NCBI RefSeq assembly: GCF_910588715.1
Contig: NZ_CAJURG010000006.1
Coordinates: 57,568-121,567 of the forward strand
Length of the DNA: 64,000 bases
Origin: an uncultured Clostridium sp.
GTDB lineage: Bacteria > Bacillota > Clostridia > Clostridiales > Clostridiaceae
Reading direction: 5' to 3'
The translations under genes were made by a program, and so were the position numbers. Of this stretch, positions 37,244 to 47,212 are shown piece after piece. The first letter of the stretch is position 1. Each line of letters begins with the position of its first letter. The notes under the pieces are model-generated. The model searched no databases, was not told the origin of the DNA, and saw only the letters and a program-made list of their open reading frames with translations.

Positions 37244-39541
37244 TTAAATTAATTCTAATAATTTTAAAACATGAGTGGCAATTTTTCTTTCTTCTCCCTT
37301 ATAAGGATATGAGTGTATATGAATTGCAGGATTAAAGTTTAATTCTATTATTGCATAATTAGTGTTTTCATCACTATAATCTTCAAGCATCATATCTACT
37401 CCACAAATTTTAGCTCCTGCTGCTCTTGCTGCATTTACTGCTATATCTTTAAACTTTTGTGGAATATCATCAGTATAATCAATACTATCTCCACCAGTAC
37501 TAATATTTGAATTTTCTCTTAAATATATTATTTCATCCTTTTTAGGAATATAGTCAAAGTTTTTACCTTGTTGCTTTAAAAATAATTTTGCATTTTCCTC
37601 TAGCCTTATTTTTTCAAGAGGTGTTACATATCCCTTTCCACGCAATGGGTCTTGATTTTTAACTTCAACTAACTCTTTTATAGACTTTTCTCCATCACCA
37701 ATAACATTTGCAGGAACTCTATGTAAAATTCCTACTACTTCATCATTTATAACTAAAAATCTATATTCTTTTCCTTTAATAAATTCTTCTATAAGTACTG
37801 TGTTATCATTTTTAAATGCTATTTCAAAAGCATGAATTATATCTTCTAAATTTGCACCCTCTGGAAAAATATTTATTCCTATACCAAAGTTAGTACTCTT
37901 TGGCTTTATAACAACTGGTTTATCAACGTAATTATATGCCTTTGCTTTTGCTTCTTCTATACTATTGAATTCTTCACCCGTTGGAACTTTAACTCCCTTT
38001 TCCTCTAAAACCTTTTTAGTTACAGTTTTATTTTCCATAATAAGAACAGAAACATAAGTATCTTTAGATGTTTTAGTTGCTTGTTTTACATATTCTATTT
38101 TTTCGCCCTTTTTAAGAGATATAAAGTTTTCAGTTCTATCAACTATATTTACAGTAATTCCTCTTTTAATAGATTCTTTCATTAAAATTTGAGTTGATAA
38201 TTCTAAATCCTCATAACCTTCTAATTTAAATCTATTTTTATATGCAGAACTTTTATATTCTTTAGCTAAATTTAAAAATGTATTAATATATCCCTCTTCT
38301 TTTATTTTTTCTGTTATTTTATAAGAATATGTTAATTTGCTATCTTTAAGTTTTACAATCATATTGTTAATTAAATCTTTAAATCCTAAATTTAGTTCAT
38401 CGTTAATAATCATAATTTCATTAAGAATTTCTAACCCAAAATCTATCTTACTAATAGATTTTCCATTAAACTTTAATTCAATATCATCAACGCCATGAAC
38501 TGCTATTAATTGTTGATTTTCTAAAGCCTCTTCTTGCCAATTTTCAAAATTGCTTTCTTCTTTAGTTAATAAATAAATATTAAACACTTGTAAAAATCTT
38601 AAATCTTCTAAGCTTATTCCACCCTTTTCAAATGGATTAATGTCAATAGTTCTATATTCTAAATATTTAATTCCATCTTTAAGCAAAGATTCTTTAAAAT
38701 TTTTTGTATCACTTGGCTTTAATCTTACCTGACTATATAATTCTTTGTGACTATCTATTAATTCATCTTTAATATATCCATCTATACTTTCTAAATATTC
38801 ACTAACAGTATTATAGCTTGGGAATAAATCTATTTTATTTTTATACCCACACTTTCCATTTCTATGAGATATAGCACCTAAACTACTATATTCATTATGA
38901 TTAACTTCCTTTAATGGACATTTACAACTATTAATAAAACTTTCATGTACAATTGGAGCTGCACCAAAAAGATATACTATAAGCCATCTATATCTTAAAT
39001 AATTTCTAGCAACCTTTAAATAAATACTATCTTTAAACTCTTTATAAGATAATTTTTCTTCACTATCTTCATATAACTTTTTAATTATAACTTCATCAAA
39101 AGAAAAATTATAATGAATTCCTGATATAAGTTGCTTCTTGCCACCATACTTTATTAATAACTTTTCTCTATATTCCTGTGATTCTTTGCTAGAACCATTA
39201 AACTTAGCAACTGGAATATCCTTATCCTCTGGAATTATACAAGGCATTGATTCTGGCCATAAATATTCATCTTTAATTTCCATTGCAACAATATCATATA
39301 AGCTCCTAGTAAAATTATACGCCTCTTCAACACTTTTTAATGCTGGTGTTATAACTTCTATTTGACTTTCAGAAAAGTCAGTTGTAATGTATGGATTATG
39401 TGATTTATCTCCAAACACCTCTGGGTGATCAGTTTTTGCTAAATACCCATTTTCATCTAATCTTAAAGTTTCTCTTTCAATACCAAAGTTTCCACTTAAA
39501 ATTTCTGAACTAGAAAATAATTTCTTTATCTTATTCAACAT
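37244..39541 (-). CDS. gshAB: Bifunctional glutamate-cysteine ligase / glutathione synthetase
   Basis: A 765-residue fusion enzyme that makes glutathione in two steps. The N-terminal ligase (about 1-440) has FGIERETLRLDENGY and HPEVFGDKSHNPYITTDFSESQIEVIT. The C-terminal ATP-grasp part (about 490-765) has VVIKPKSTNFGIGI and LIEEFIKGKEYRFLVINDEV. This GshF form is typical of some Firmicutes and streptococci. The start lies 11 bases inside the end of the MATE gene; the ribosome site AAGGAGAAA is within that gene. Both are likely co-transcribed. Confidence 0.95.
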   Translation of the reverse strand: MLNKIKKLFSSSEILSGNFGIERETLRLDENGYLAKTDHPEVFGDKSHNPYITTDFSESQIEVITPALKSVEEAYNFTRSLYDIVAMEIKDEYLWPESMPCIIPEDKDIPVAKFNGSSKESQEYREKLLIKYGGKKQLISGIHYNFSFDEVIIKKLYEDSEEKLSYKEFKDSIYLKVARNYLRYRWLIVYLFGAAPIVHESFINSCKCPLKEVNHNEYSSLGAISHRNGKCGYKNKIDLFPSYNTVSEYLESIDGYIKDELIDSHKELYSQVRLKPSDTKNFKESLLKDGIKYLEYRTIDINPFEKGGISLEDLRFLQVFNIYLLTKEESNFENWQEEALENQQLIAVHGVDDIELKFNGKSISKIDFGLEILNEIMIINDELNLGFKDLINNMIVKLKDSKLTYSYKITEKIKEEGYINTFLNLAKEYKSSAYKNRFKLEGYEDLELSTQILMKESIKRGITVNIVDRTENFISLKKGEKIEYVKQATKTSKDTYVSVLIMENKTVTKKVLEEKGVKVPTGEEFNSIEEAKAKAYNYVDKPVVIKPKSTNFGIGINIFPEGANLEDIIHAFEIAFKNDNTVLIEEFIKGKEYRFLVINDEVVGILHRVPANVIGDGEKSIKELVEVKNQDPLRGKGYVTPLEKIRLEENAKLFLKQQGKNFDYIPKKDEIIYLRENSNISTGGDSIDYTDDIPQKFKDIAVNAARAAGAKICGVDMMLEDYSDENTNYAIIELNFNPAIHIHSYPYKGEERKIATHVLKLLELI

Positions 39542-40853
39542 ATTTGTAATTTCTCCTTATCTTTATTAGATATATAAAATAGGCAGCTAATCCTTTTAAT
39601 ATACTTGAAATAGCTATACTCCACCATATACCACTAATTCCAAGGGGTTTAATTAATATTAAAGCCATAGGAATTCTTAAAACAGTAAAAATAATACTAA
39701 TTAAAGCTGGAATTTTAGGTAGGCCAAGTCCGGTAAATAATCCATTTGATACCATTTCTATTGTACTAAAGCTCTGAGAAAATGCAACAGCTTGCAGATA
39801 ATAACTAGCTATTAAAATAGTATCTTTTTCTTTTACAAATAATCTTATAATTGGCTTTTTAAAAATAATAAATATTATGGACATAATTACTGAATAAATA
39901 ATTCCTAAAGTTAATGCAGTATAATATCCCTTTTTTATTCTTTTAAACTTATTAGCTCCGAAATTTTGTCCTGTAAAACTTGCTATTGCTCCATTTAATC
40001 CACCAATGACCATATATGTTATTGATTCAATTTGTAATCCTATCTTTTGTGCTGCAATTGAATTTGTTCCAAATATAGCAATTATCTTAGCTAAAATTAT
40101 ATTGACTATTGTAAATAATACTCTTTGAAAGGTCATTGGAAAACCCAGCTTTATAATTTCTATTATTTTTTCTCTTTCAATACCTAATTCTTTATCGTAA
40201 TGCAATATTCCTTTTGATTTTATCTTATAAAGTATAAACATTACTATATTTGATATTAAAGTTGCTACTGCTGCTCCTAAAACTCCTAATTTAAATACAT
40301 AAATAAATATTGGGTCTAAAACTACATTTATTATCATTCCTACAGCATTTATCTTAAAAGAATCTGAATTATTTCCAAAGCTACTAAATATCCTAGTATA
40401 TAACAAATTAAAAAATGCAAAAAATAAAATTGGTGCATTTAAAGCTAAATAATAATAGGAATTTTTCTCTACAAATTCATTATTAAGACTTAAAAATGAA
40501 ATAAAACTTTTTCCTAAAAATATTAAAGCTAATGAATATATTATTGCTAAAATAAGGTTTATCATTATCCCAGAATTAATATACTTTTTTGCTTCATTAT
40601 TATCTTTTCTTCCAATAGCATGTGAAACCTTTATTCCTGTTCCTATAACAACTAATGAATTAATTGAATATCCTAATCCAATAAAGAAACTTGATGAACC
40701 AATACTTGCTACAGCATCACTCCCTAATCCTCCTACCCATAGCATATCTATTAAATTATAGGTAAATTGTAATAACGAACTTCCCATAATAGGTAATGCT
40801 AAGGCTATAAGTACATTAATAACCTTTCCTTGTGTTAAATCAATCTTTTTCAT
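39531..40853 (-). CDS. MATE family efflux transporter
   Basis: A 440-residue protein with 12 hydrophobic helices in two halves. The start LTQGKVINVLIALALPIMGSSLL and GLGSDAVASIGSSSF are family-like, as is GTNSIAAQKIGLQIESI in the second half. It exchanges sodium or protons for drugs or cations. It overlaps gshAB by 11 bases, an unusual pair; the ATG lacks a strong ribosome site. Whether its substrate is related to glutathione metabolism is unknown. Confidence 0.92.
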   Translation of the reverse strand: MKKIDLTQGKVINVLIALALPIMGSSLLQFTYNLIDMLWVGGLGSDAVASIGSSSFFIGLGYSINSLVVIGTGIKVSHAIGRKDNNEAKKYINSGIMINLILAIIYSLALIFLGKSFISFLSLNNEFVEKNSYYYLALNAPILFFAFFNLLYTRIFSSFGNNSDSFKINAVGMIINVVLDPIFIYVFKLGVLGAAVATLISNIVMFILYKIKSKGILHYDKELGIEREKIIEIIKLGFPMTFQRVLFTIVNIILAKIIAIFGTNSIAAQKIGLQIESITYMVIGGLNGAIASFTGQNFGANKFKRIKKGYYTALTLGIIYSVIMSIIFIIFKKPIIRLFVKEKDTILIASYYLQAVAFSQSFSTIEMVSNGLFTGLGLPKIPALISIIFTVLRIPMALILIKPLGISGIWWSIAISSILKGLAAYFIYLIKIRRNYKYVE

Positions 40854-40900
40854 ATGCTTTTTTAAAAACTACTTTATCAATATTTATGTAATTTTTGATT

Positions 40901-43900
40901 TTAGCTCCTTTCAATTTTAACCTTACTTCCTCCCATTCCTGCTTCTGCTGGAGTAATTAAAAGCTTAACAGGAACTCTGTTTTTAATAGATTCAACATGA
41001 CTTATTATTCCTATTTTTAATTTATCATTATGAATTCTTTCAAGAGAGCTCATAACTACCTCCAAAAGATTATCATCTAAAGTACCAAATCCCTCATCTA
41101 AGAAAAATAATTCAAGTGGTGCAGTTCCCTTAAGTTGAATCTCTGCTGATAATGCAAGAGCTAAAGCAAGGGATGCTAAAAATATTTCTCCCCCTGATAG
41201 CGTAGATGCATCTCTTTTAGCTCCTCCATTTTTATAATCCCTAATTATAAATTTTCCATTCTCATCAACTTCCAATCCATAATTTCCATTAGTTATTTCT
41301 TTTAACTTTTTACTAGCCTCAAGAGAAACATATTTAAGCCTAGTTGTTGCAACAAATTCAACAAACTTTTTACCTTTAAATAATTTATCTAAGTCATTTA
41401 AAAGAGCAAGCTTATGATCTAGCTTTTCTTTTTTATCCCATAGCCCTTTTAACTCTTCCATCTTTTCTTTTATTATATTAAGTTCTCCTTGAAGCTTAAT
41501 TTTTATTTCATTAACTTCCTTAAACTCAACTTCCTTTTCTTCTTTTTTATTTTGTATAGAAATCCATTTTTCTTCACTTAAACTTCTATCTCCAATTTTT
41601 TTAGATATACTTTCAATTGCACCTTTAACTTTTGATAAATTATCATTATAACTTTCAATTTCTATTTTTAATTCTTCTATTTTTTCCTTTTCTAAAATAT
41701 TAAACTTAACTTCTTCTGTATTTAAAAAGTTTTCTTCCTTTAAAGCCAACTCTAGTTTTTGTTTTTCCTCATCTTTTCTTTTATATAACTCTTTACTTTT
41801 TGAGGCTATGCTAATTAACTCTAAATTACATTCTTCATAATCTTTATTTGCTTCATTTTTTTCTTTTTCAGATAAAATATAATTCGCTTCAATTTTTCTT
41901 ATTTCTATTTGAATATTTTTTAATATTTCTTCAATATTATTTATGTCACTAACTTTATCCTTAATTTTTATTAAGATTTCATCTCTATTTTTTATTTTAT
42001 TTTCTAAAAAAGTAGTAGCTTTTATTAATTCTTGATTAGTTTCATTTAAGCTTTTTATAGAGTTATCTCTTTTATTGCTTAGCTCTTCTAATCTATTTCT
42101 ATAATTTTTAATTGTCTTATCCACTTCTTCCTTTTCATGTTCAATTCTATTTATTTCTTCACTTTTAATCTTAAAATCTTTAATATTAGTCTTTTCTTTA
42201 AGGGAAAGTAAGCTTTTTTCAACATCTTCTAATTTTTTATCTGCTTCTTTCTTCTCAATTTTTGTTTCTTCTATCAAATCTTCTATAGACTTAATTTTTG
42301 TTTCTAACTTTACATAATTAATATTTAAAGCATTATTTTCCTCTCTTAATAAATTAAATTCTTTTTCATATTCTTCTTTTTTAAAAGCATATTTTTTTAA
42401 TTTGTTTCTTAAATTACTTATTTTAAATTGAAGATTTAAGACCTCTTCTTCATTAAAACCTTCACCTAAATTTTTAATTTCACTTTCATTCTCTTTTACA
42501 CTTTCTCTTAAAGAAATTATCTTAACTTCTATTTCCTTTATATTAGTATATAATTCATTTAATTGACTTTCTTTTAAAGTTATACTATTTTCAAGATTGC
42601 TAATATCTAAAACTTTAATACCTTTGATATTTTCTTTATTATGATTTAAAGAACCACAAACTGGACAAATATCCCCGTCTTTTAATTCTTCTCTTAATTT
42701 ATGAGCTAAATTTTCTCTTTCTACTTTAATAAATTCATCTTTTAGCTTTTTAAGGTCATTTTCTAAATTAATATAAATTTCTTTTTTAATATTTAAATTT
42801 TCATCTAAATCTTTAATTAAACTTTTATTTTTTAATATATTTTCTTTTGACCTTTTAAATATATCTAATTTACCATTAAGCTCAGTATACTTCTCTTGTA
42901 AATTAAATAAATCATCTTGAGTTTCTGGGCAACTTTCAATTAAATTACTTAAACCACTCTCACATTTTTTAAGTAAATCCTTATTTTCTTCTAAATTAAT
43001 TTTTAAAATATTTTTTTCTTCTAATAATTTTTTTAAAACTTTTTCATTTTCTTCTAACTTTATTTTATAATCTTTAACACTCTTATAAACTTCTTCATAA
43101 TCTCTAGTTATATTTAGTCCCTCTTGAACATATTCTTTTAATTCTCTACTAATATTTAAAGTTTCTCTATAATCCTCCTTTTCTTTTAATAAACCATTAC
43201 CCCTTTTTAATCTTTCTTCACAGTCTTTTAAATCTTCTTCATTTTTTATTTTCTTTTTATTCAACTCTTCAATATTATAATTGCTATTCTTTATTTCATT
43301 TTCTAAAGCTATTAAATTATTCTTATCTTCTATTGCTTCCTTTATCTTTTCCTCCTGTATTTTATAATTAGGAAGATATGTATTTTTATTTATTAAAGCT
43401 TTGTTCCAAGCTTCTTCCCATTCAATCTTTTTACCTTTAAGCTCTTCACACTTTACTTTAACTTTTCTTAATTTATTTTCTGTTAAATCAATATTTTTTA
43501 ATGTTTCTTCATAAGCAATTATAAAGGGATTCACCTTACTTGCAGACTCCGCTGTTTTTACTTTTTCTTTAAACACCTCAATTTTTTCAGCTTTTTTAAC
43601 AAGTTCATTTTCTCTATTTTTATATTCATTAAATTCAAGCTGCATTTCCCAAAGCTTATGATTTTCTTTATATTCTTTTTCTATACTTTCAAGCTCTTTA
43701 TTAACACCTTCTAATTTTTTAATGCTACTATTTAACTCCTCCTCTTTTTCTCTTTTCTTTTCCTCGCTTATATCGTCATATCCTTTAAGCTGTCCTAATA
43801 AAACACTATTTTCTGTTCTTTCTTTATTAATTTCCTTAGATAACTTAATTGAAAGCTTATCACCATATTCCTCTAAATTAAAAAGCCTCTCTAACATTTC

Positions 43901-44392
43901 CCTTCTTGGTTTTCCTTCAAGCTTTAAAAATTCTGAAAACTTTCCCTGTGGCAATACAACTGTTCTACTAAAGTCCTCTAAACTAAGTCCAATCACTTCT
44001 TTACACTTATCTGTTACAGTTTTAACCTTATCTGCTAAAACCTCTTCTCCATTTGTTATATCAACTATTTTGCATTTGCCAGATACAGGATTTCCCGTTT
44101 TTTTATCTCTTTTAAATTCTCTATTAACCAAATATCTTTTAGTTTCTGCACCTGATATTTGAAATTCAAAACTAACATTTAATTTATCACAATTTGTATT
44201 TATATAATTAGAACTCTTTCTTGAAACATCACCATACAAAGCTAAAGTTATTCCATCTAAAATTGTAGATTTACCACTTCCTGTTTTTCCAAAAATCCCA
44301 AAAAGCCCTCTATCAGTTAATTTTTCAAAATCTACTGTTTGTTCTTCTATAAAACTATTTAATCCCCTTATTTTAAGCTTAATTGGTCTCAT
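40901..44392 (-). CDS. sbcC: Exonuclease subunit SbcC
   Basis: A 1163-residue SMC-like ATPase. The N-terminus has MRPIKLKIRGLNSF and Walker A FGKTGSGKST; long coiled coils flank the zinc hook ICPVCGSLNHN (about residue 590); the C-terminus has the signature LSGGEIFLASLALALAL and Walker B LELFFLDEGFGTLD. It works with SbcD to cut DNA ends and hairpins. The ATG at 44390-44392, behind GAGGATGAAG, is chosen; the upstream in-frame ATG has no spacing. It overlaps sbcD by 14 bases. Confidence 0.97.
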   Translation of the reverse strand: MRPIKLKIRGLNSFIEEQTVDFEKLTDRGLFGIFGKTGSGKSTILDGITLALYGDVSRKSSNYINTNCDKLNVSFEFQISGAETKRYLVNREFKRDKKTGNPVSGKCKIVDITNGEEVLADKVKTVTDKCKEVIGLSLEDFSRTVVLPQGKFSEFLKLEGKPRREMLERLFNLEEYGDKLSIKLSKEINKERTENSVLLGQLKGYDDISEEKKREKEEELNSSIKKLEGVNKELESIEKEYKENHKLWEMQLEFNEYKNRENELVKKAEKIEVFKEKVKTAESASKVNPFIIAYEETLKNIDLTENKLRKVKVKCEELKGKKIEWEEAWNKALINKNTYLPNYKIQEEKIKEAIEDKNNLIALENEIKNSNYNIEELNKKKIKNEEDLKDCEERLKRGNGLLKEKEDYRETLNISRELKEYVQEGLNITRDYEEVYKSVKDYKIKLEENEKVLKKLLEEKNILKINLEENKDLLKKCESGLSNLIESCPETQDDLFNLQEKYTELNGKLDIFKRSKENILKNKSLIKDLDENLNIKKEIYINLENDLKKLKDEFIKVERENLAHKLREELKDGDICPVCGSLNHNKENIKGIKVLDISNLENSITLKESQLNELYTNIKEIEVKIISLRESVKENESEIKNLGEGFNEEEVLNLQFKISNLRNKLKKYAFKKEEYEKEFNLLREENNALNINYVKLETKIKSIEDLIEETKIEKKEADKKLEDVEKSLLSLKEKTNIKDFKIKSEEINRIEHEKEEVDKTIKNYRNRLEELSNKRDNSIKSLNETNQELIKATTFLENKIKNRDEILIKIKDKVSDINNIEEILKNIQIEIRKIEANYILSEKEKNEANKDYEECNLELISIASKSKELYKRKDEEKQKLELALKEENFLNTEEVKFNILEKEKIEELKIEIESYNDNLSKVKGAIESISKKIGDRSLSEEKWISIQNKKEEKEVEFKEVNEIKIKLQGELNIIKEKMEELKGLWDKKEKLDHKLALLNDLDKLFKGKKFVEFVATTRLKYVSLEASKKLKEITNGNYGLEVDENGKFIIRDYKNGGAKRDASTLSGGEIFLASLALALALSAEIQLKGTAPLELFFLDEGFGTLDDNLLEVVMSSLERIHNDKLKIGIISHVESIKNRVPVKLLITPAEAGMGGSKVKIERS

Positions 44393-45599
44393 TTTCTTCA
44401 TCCTCTTCACTTATTAATTTTAAAAACAACTCTACAACTTCCTCATCAGCTTCTACATTTCTTTCCTTCTTATAAAAATCTTTAAATATTTCATCAAAAG
44501 ATTTCTCCTGAATTGAAACTGCAACTTCCTCATCATAACTATCTATAATCTTAGGTGATATTTCTAAGATATCCTTTTTTATATCCTTCATTTTCTTTAT
44601 TTCATCTTCTCTTATATACCTATCACACTTAATTTCTAAATAAACCCAACATTCTCTATCTTTATTTATTTCACATTTTTCAATTGCATCTTCAATACTT
44701 TCGCATTTCCAAATTTCTATAGGCTTATATACCTTAAATTCAACCTCACTTATTTTACACTCTTCTTTTGGTTTTACATCAATAATAAAACATTTTTTAT
44801 TTATATTTATTTCTTTTTTATTATAATGAAGGGGTGAACCAGAATACCTTGCCCTTTTATTTGTTCCTGGAACAATTTGTGGTTTATGTACATGACCTAA
44901 AGCAATATACTGAGCTTCTTTTGGAAGATATGAACCATTTATAATATAGCTTCCTCCAAGTTGAATACTTCTCTCAGAGCCACCTTCCTCACTTCCCATT
45001 GCAAATAAATGAGATACCGCTAAATTAATAGTATCTTCCCTATAATTTTGCTTTAAGTTATCAAATAAAGTTTTTATTCTTTCACCATAAGTTTTTAATC
45101 TATCTTCATCATCATCCATCTCTCCATAAAGAACTTCATTTAATCTTTTTTCACTTGGATATGGAACAGTTAAAATTACTGCCTTTTCACCATTGATTTC
45201 TACTTCAACAACTCCTTCTTTTGAGCTTACAACCTTATGATTTCCATATTCTCCACAACTAACAACTGTTTTTGGGGTTCCAACCATTATTATTCCATGT
45301 TCCATTGCAAGGGGTCCTGCTGCTACTAACCTTTCTGGATTATCGTGATTTCCAGCAATAATTAATGTTAGTCTTTCTCCGTTTTTTGAAAGCTTTTTTA
45401 ATGTATCGTAAAACATTTTTTCCGCTCTTGCTGGTGGGTTACTACTATCATAAACATCACCTGCAATTATAACTAAATCAATATCATTTTCTTCAACTAT
45501 ATTTATAAAATCATTTAAAAATAATTCTTGCTCATCCATTCTGCTTTGACCTTCTAAATTTTTTCCTAAGTGCCAATCACCAGTATGCAATATTCTCAA
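44379..45599 (-). CDS. sbcD: Exonuclease subunit SbcD
   Basis: A 406-residue Mre11-type nuclease with the phosphoesterase motifs LHTGDWHLGK, IIAGDVYDSS, IIAGNHDNPERL, SHLFAMG and ALGHVHKPQIV. It forms the nuclease of the SbcCD complex. The start is a TTG at 45597-45599, because AAGGAGGAA lies eight bases upstream; the earlier TTG is too close. The C-terminal tail is acidic (EEDEENETN). It is the first gene of the operon. Confidence 0.95.
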   Translation of the reverse strand: MRILHTGDWHLGKNLEGQSRMDEQELFLNDFINIVEENDIDLVIIAGDVYDSSNPPARAEKMFYDTLKKLSKNGERLTLIIAGNHDNPERLVAAGPLAMEHGIIMVGTPKTVVSCGEYGNHKVVSSKEGVVEVEINGEKAVILTVPYPSEKRLNEVLYGEMDDDEDRLKTYGERIKTLFDNLKQNYREDTINLAVSHLFAMGSEEGGSERSIQLGGSYIINGSYLPKEAQYIALGHVHKPQIVPGTNKRARYSGSPLHYNKKEININKKCFIIDVKPKEECKISEVEFKVYKPIEIWKCESIEDAIEKCEINKDRECWVYLEIKCDRYIREDEIKKMKDIKKDILEISPKIIDSYDEEVAVSIQEKSFDEIFKDFYKKERNVEADEEVVELFLKLISEEDEENETN

Positions 45600-45688
45600 A
45601 AACAATTCCTCCTTTTTTATTCTCTATTATTAATATTATCCAATTTTAATTATACAATTAAGTAATTAGTCGTCAAAAATTAAATTAT

Positions 45689-45748
45689 AAAAAGAGAGAT
45701 ATACTTATATTACATTTTAAACTCTAATACAAGCATCACTCTCTTTTT
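45689..45748. terminator. Hairpin between DUF2232 gene and sbcD
   Basis: The ten-bp stem AAAAAGAGAG/CTCTCTTTTT with a 40-base loop lies upstream of sbcD. Its T-run on the plus side and A-run on the minus side resemble other long-loop terminators in this window. Confidence 0.55.
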
Positions 45749-45839
45749 ATTTATAATTATTTAAATTTATCTTAGATACTATTTAAAAAGCACTCTTAAT
45801 TTACCTTTTATGAAAACTAAAACTCCTATGTAAAATAAT

Positions 45840-46550
45840 TTATCTTTTTATCAAAATATTATCTAACATATTAATTTGAATTTCTCTTAATTTCATAAAA
45901 TAATTAATTCCTAAACTCAATAAAACTAACATAATAAACGTAAACTTAAAATTAGCTAATATCATATAAATTAATATTAACCATATAATTTGTGATTTTT
46001 CCTTTGATTTAGTTTTTAAGGATAATCCCCTAATAACAAAGGAAAATGAATCCTTTAATATAAAGTATATAAATAATACTCTTATTGCCTTTGCAACAAC
46101 CTTAAAATATACAAAGTTAAATTCAAAACCCTTTAAATTTAATATTTCATATATAATTAAATATATAATTCCAAATATATAAGTTTTCTTACTACAACAT
46201 ATATAAGCTCCGTATTTTTTAAAATTACTTATAATTATATATTTTTCATTAGTATTTTCATTTAATATATTTAACTTTTTTCCTATAAACAAAGCTCCTA
46301 TATAAGCCACTAATATCGTACTTATAGGAATCATAGCAACAAATATACTAAATGCCATAGACATATACTCTTCCCCTAAAGGAAATAGTTCTCTATAACT
46401 ATCAAACTCCTTCATAAAACTATATCCTGTTAGTTTTGAAAAATATATATCAATTAATACCATAACAAAACAACCTAAAATTGCTGAGTAAAGAAAATCA
46501 TCAAATATAGTTCCTTTTTTTATTATTAAATATCCACATATAAGTCCCAT
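45840..46550 (-). pseudogene. DUF2232 membrane protein, 3' part after an in-frame TGA
   Basis: A 236-residue frame with six hydrophobic helices that continues, in the same reading frame, the 46557-46799 gene after one TGA codon and two codons. Together they are 319 codons, fitting a DUF2232 (YybS-like) protein, a family of unknown function that resembles ECF substrate subunits. No ribosome site lies before the ATG at 46550, so restart is doubtful. The likely explanation is a point mutation. Confidence 0.75.
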
Positions 46551-46556
46551 TATTAT

Positions 46557-46799
46557 TCATTGGCTCATCCAAATAGCAGATGCTATATCTCCAACTACTA
46601 AAGTTACAATAAGTAATGAAGTTAATGAAGACATTAAAGTATACTTGCCTCCAAGCCTAATGTATATTAAGCAAATAAAAAGTGGAACAACCATATCAAG
46701 GTAGATTGTATATGCTATTCCCGTATAAATTGCCATCATACTCATTGCAACAAATAAAGAAGATAATACTCCTGCTTCTGTTAATTTTTTTGTATTCAA
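46557..46799 (-). pseudogene. DUF2232 membrane protein, 5' part ending at TGA
   Basis: The 80-residue frame holds the first helices, with KLTEAGVLSSLFVAMSM and IAYTIYLDMVVPLFICLIYI, and ends in AIWMSQ-TGA (46557-46559). After TGA the same frame reads IIMGLICGYLIIKKG, which continues the pattern. One codon change thus splits the gene; the codon could have been Trp, Ser, Cys, Gly or Arg before mutation. Readthrough cannot be excluded. Confidence 0.75.
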
Positions 46800-46902
46800 A
46801 TTAAATCCACCACACTATTCTTTTTTAAACAATCTAAAAATTGTTTTATTTCTTAAGTTCTTTAATCAATTATACTACTTTATTTTAAGTACAAAAGTAA
46901 AT

Positions 46903-47025
46903 TTATTTTAAATTCACCTTATAGAAAACCTTTTCTTTGTAATAATTATTTAGCCCCTCAAAAGTTGGATTTATACCTAATCTAAAACATTCCTCAACAT
47001 AAGCCTTTAAAACATAAATATTCAT
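46903..47025 (-). CDS. Small 40-residue protein
   Basis: The frame from the ATG at 47023-47025 to TAA at 46903-46905 codes for 40 residues (MNIYVLKAYVEECFRLGI... ending in YKVNLK). AAGGAG lies nine bases before the ATG. The remainder of the 46800-47212 gap shows no other gene. I do not recognise it, but the good ribosome site and helical, charged composition favour a real gene. Confidence 0.55.
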   Translation of the reverse strand: MNIYVLKAYVEECFRLGINPTFEGLNNYYKEKVFYKVNLK

Positions 47026-47212
47026 AGATTTATCACTCCTTTTAAGACTTTCATATTTATGTTTTAATATATGTAATAACAGTTATGTAAATTACTAAAA
47101 ACAATAAAAAATTTAAATTTATTATTTTCACAAAAAATCTAAGCAATTTATTTAAAAAGATGAATAATTTTCCAAAAAATAGGTAACCTAATACTAAAGG
47201 AGGCTATGAAAA

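Noticed and set aside
46557..46559. Selenocysteine at the TGA in DUF2232
   Set aside because: No suitable SECIS hairpin just behind the codon and the family is not known to use selenocysteine.
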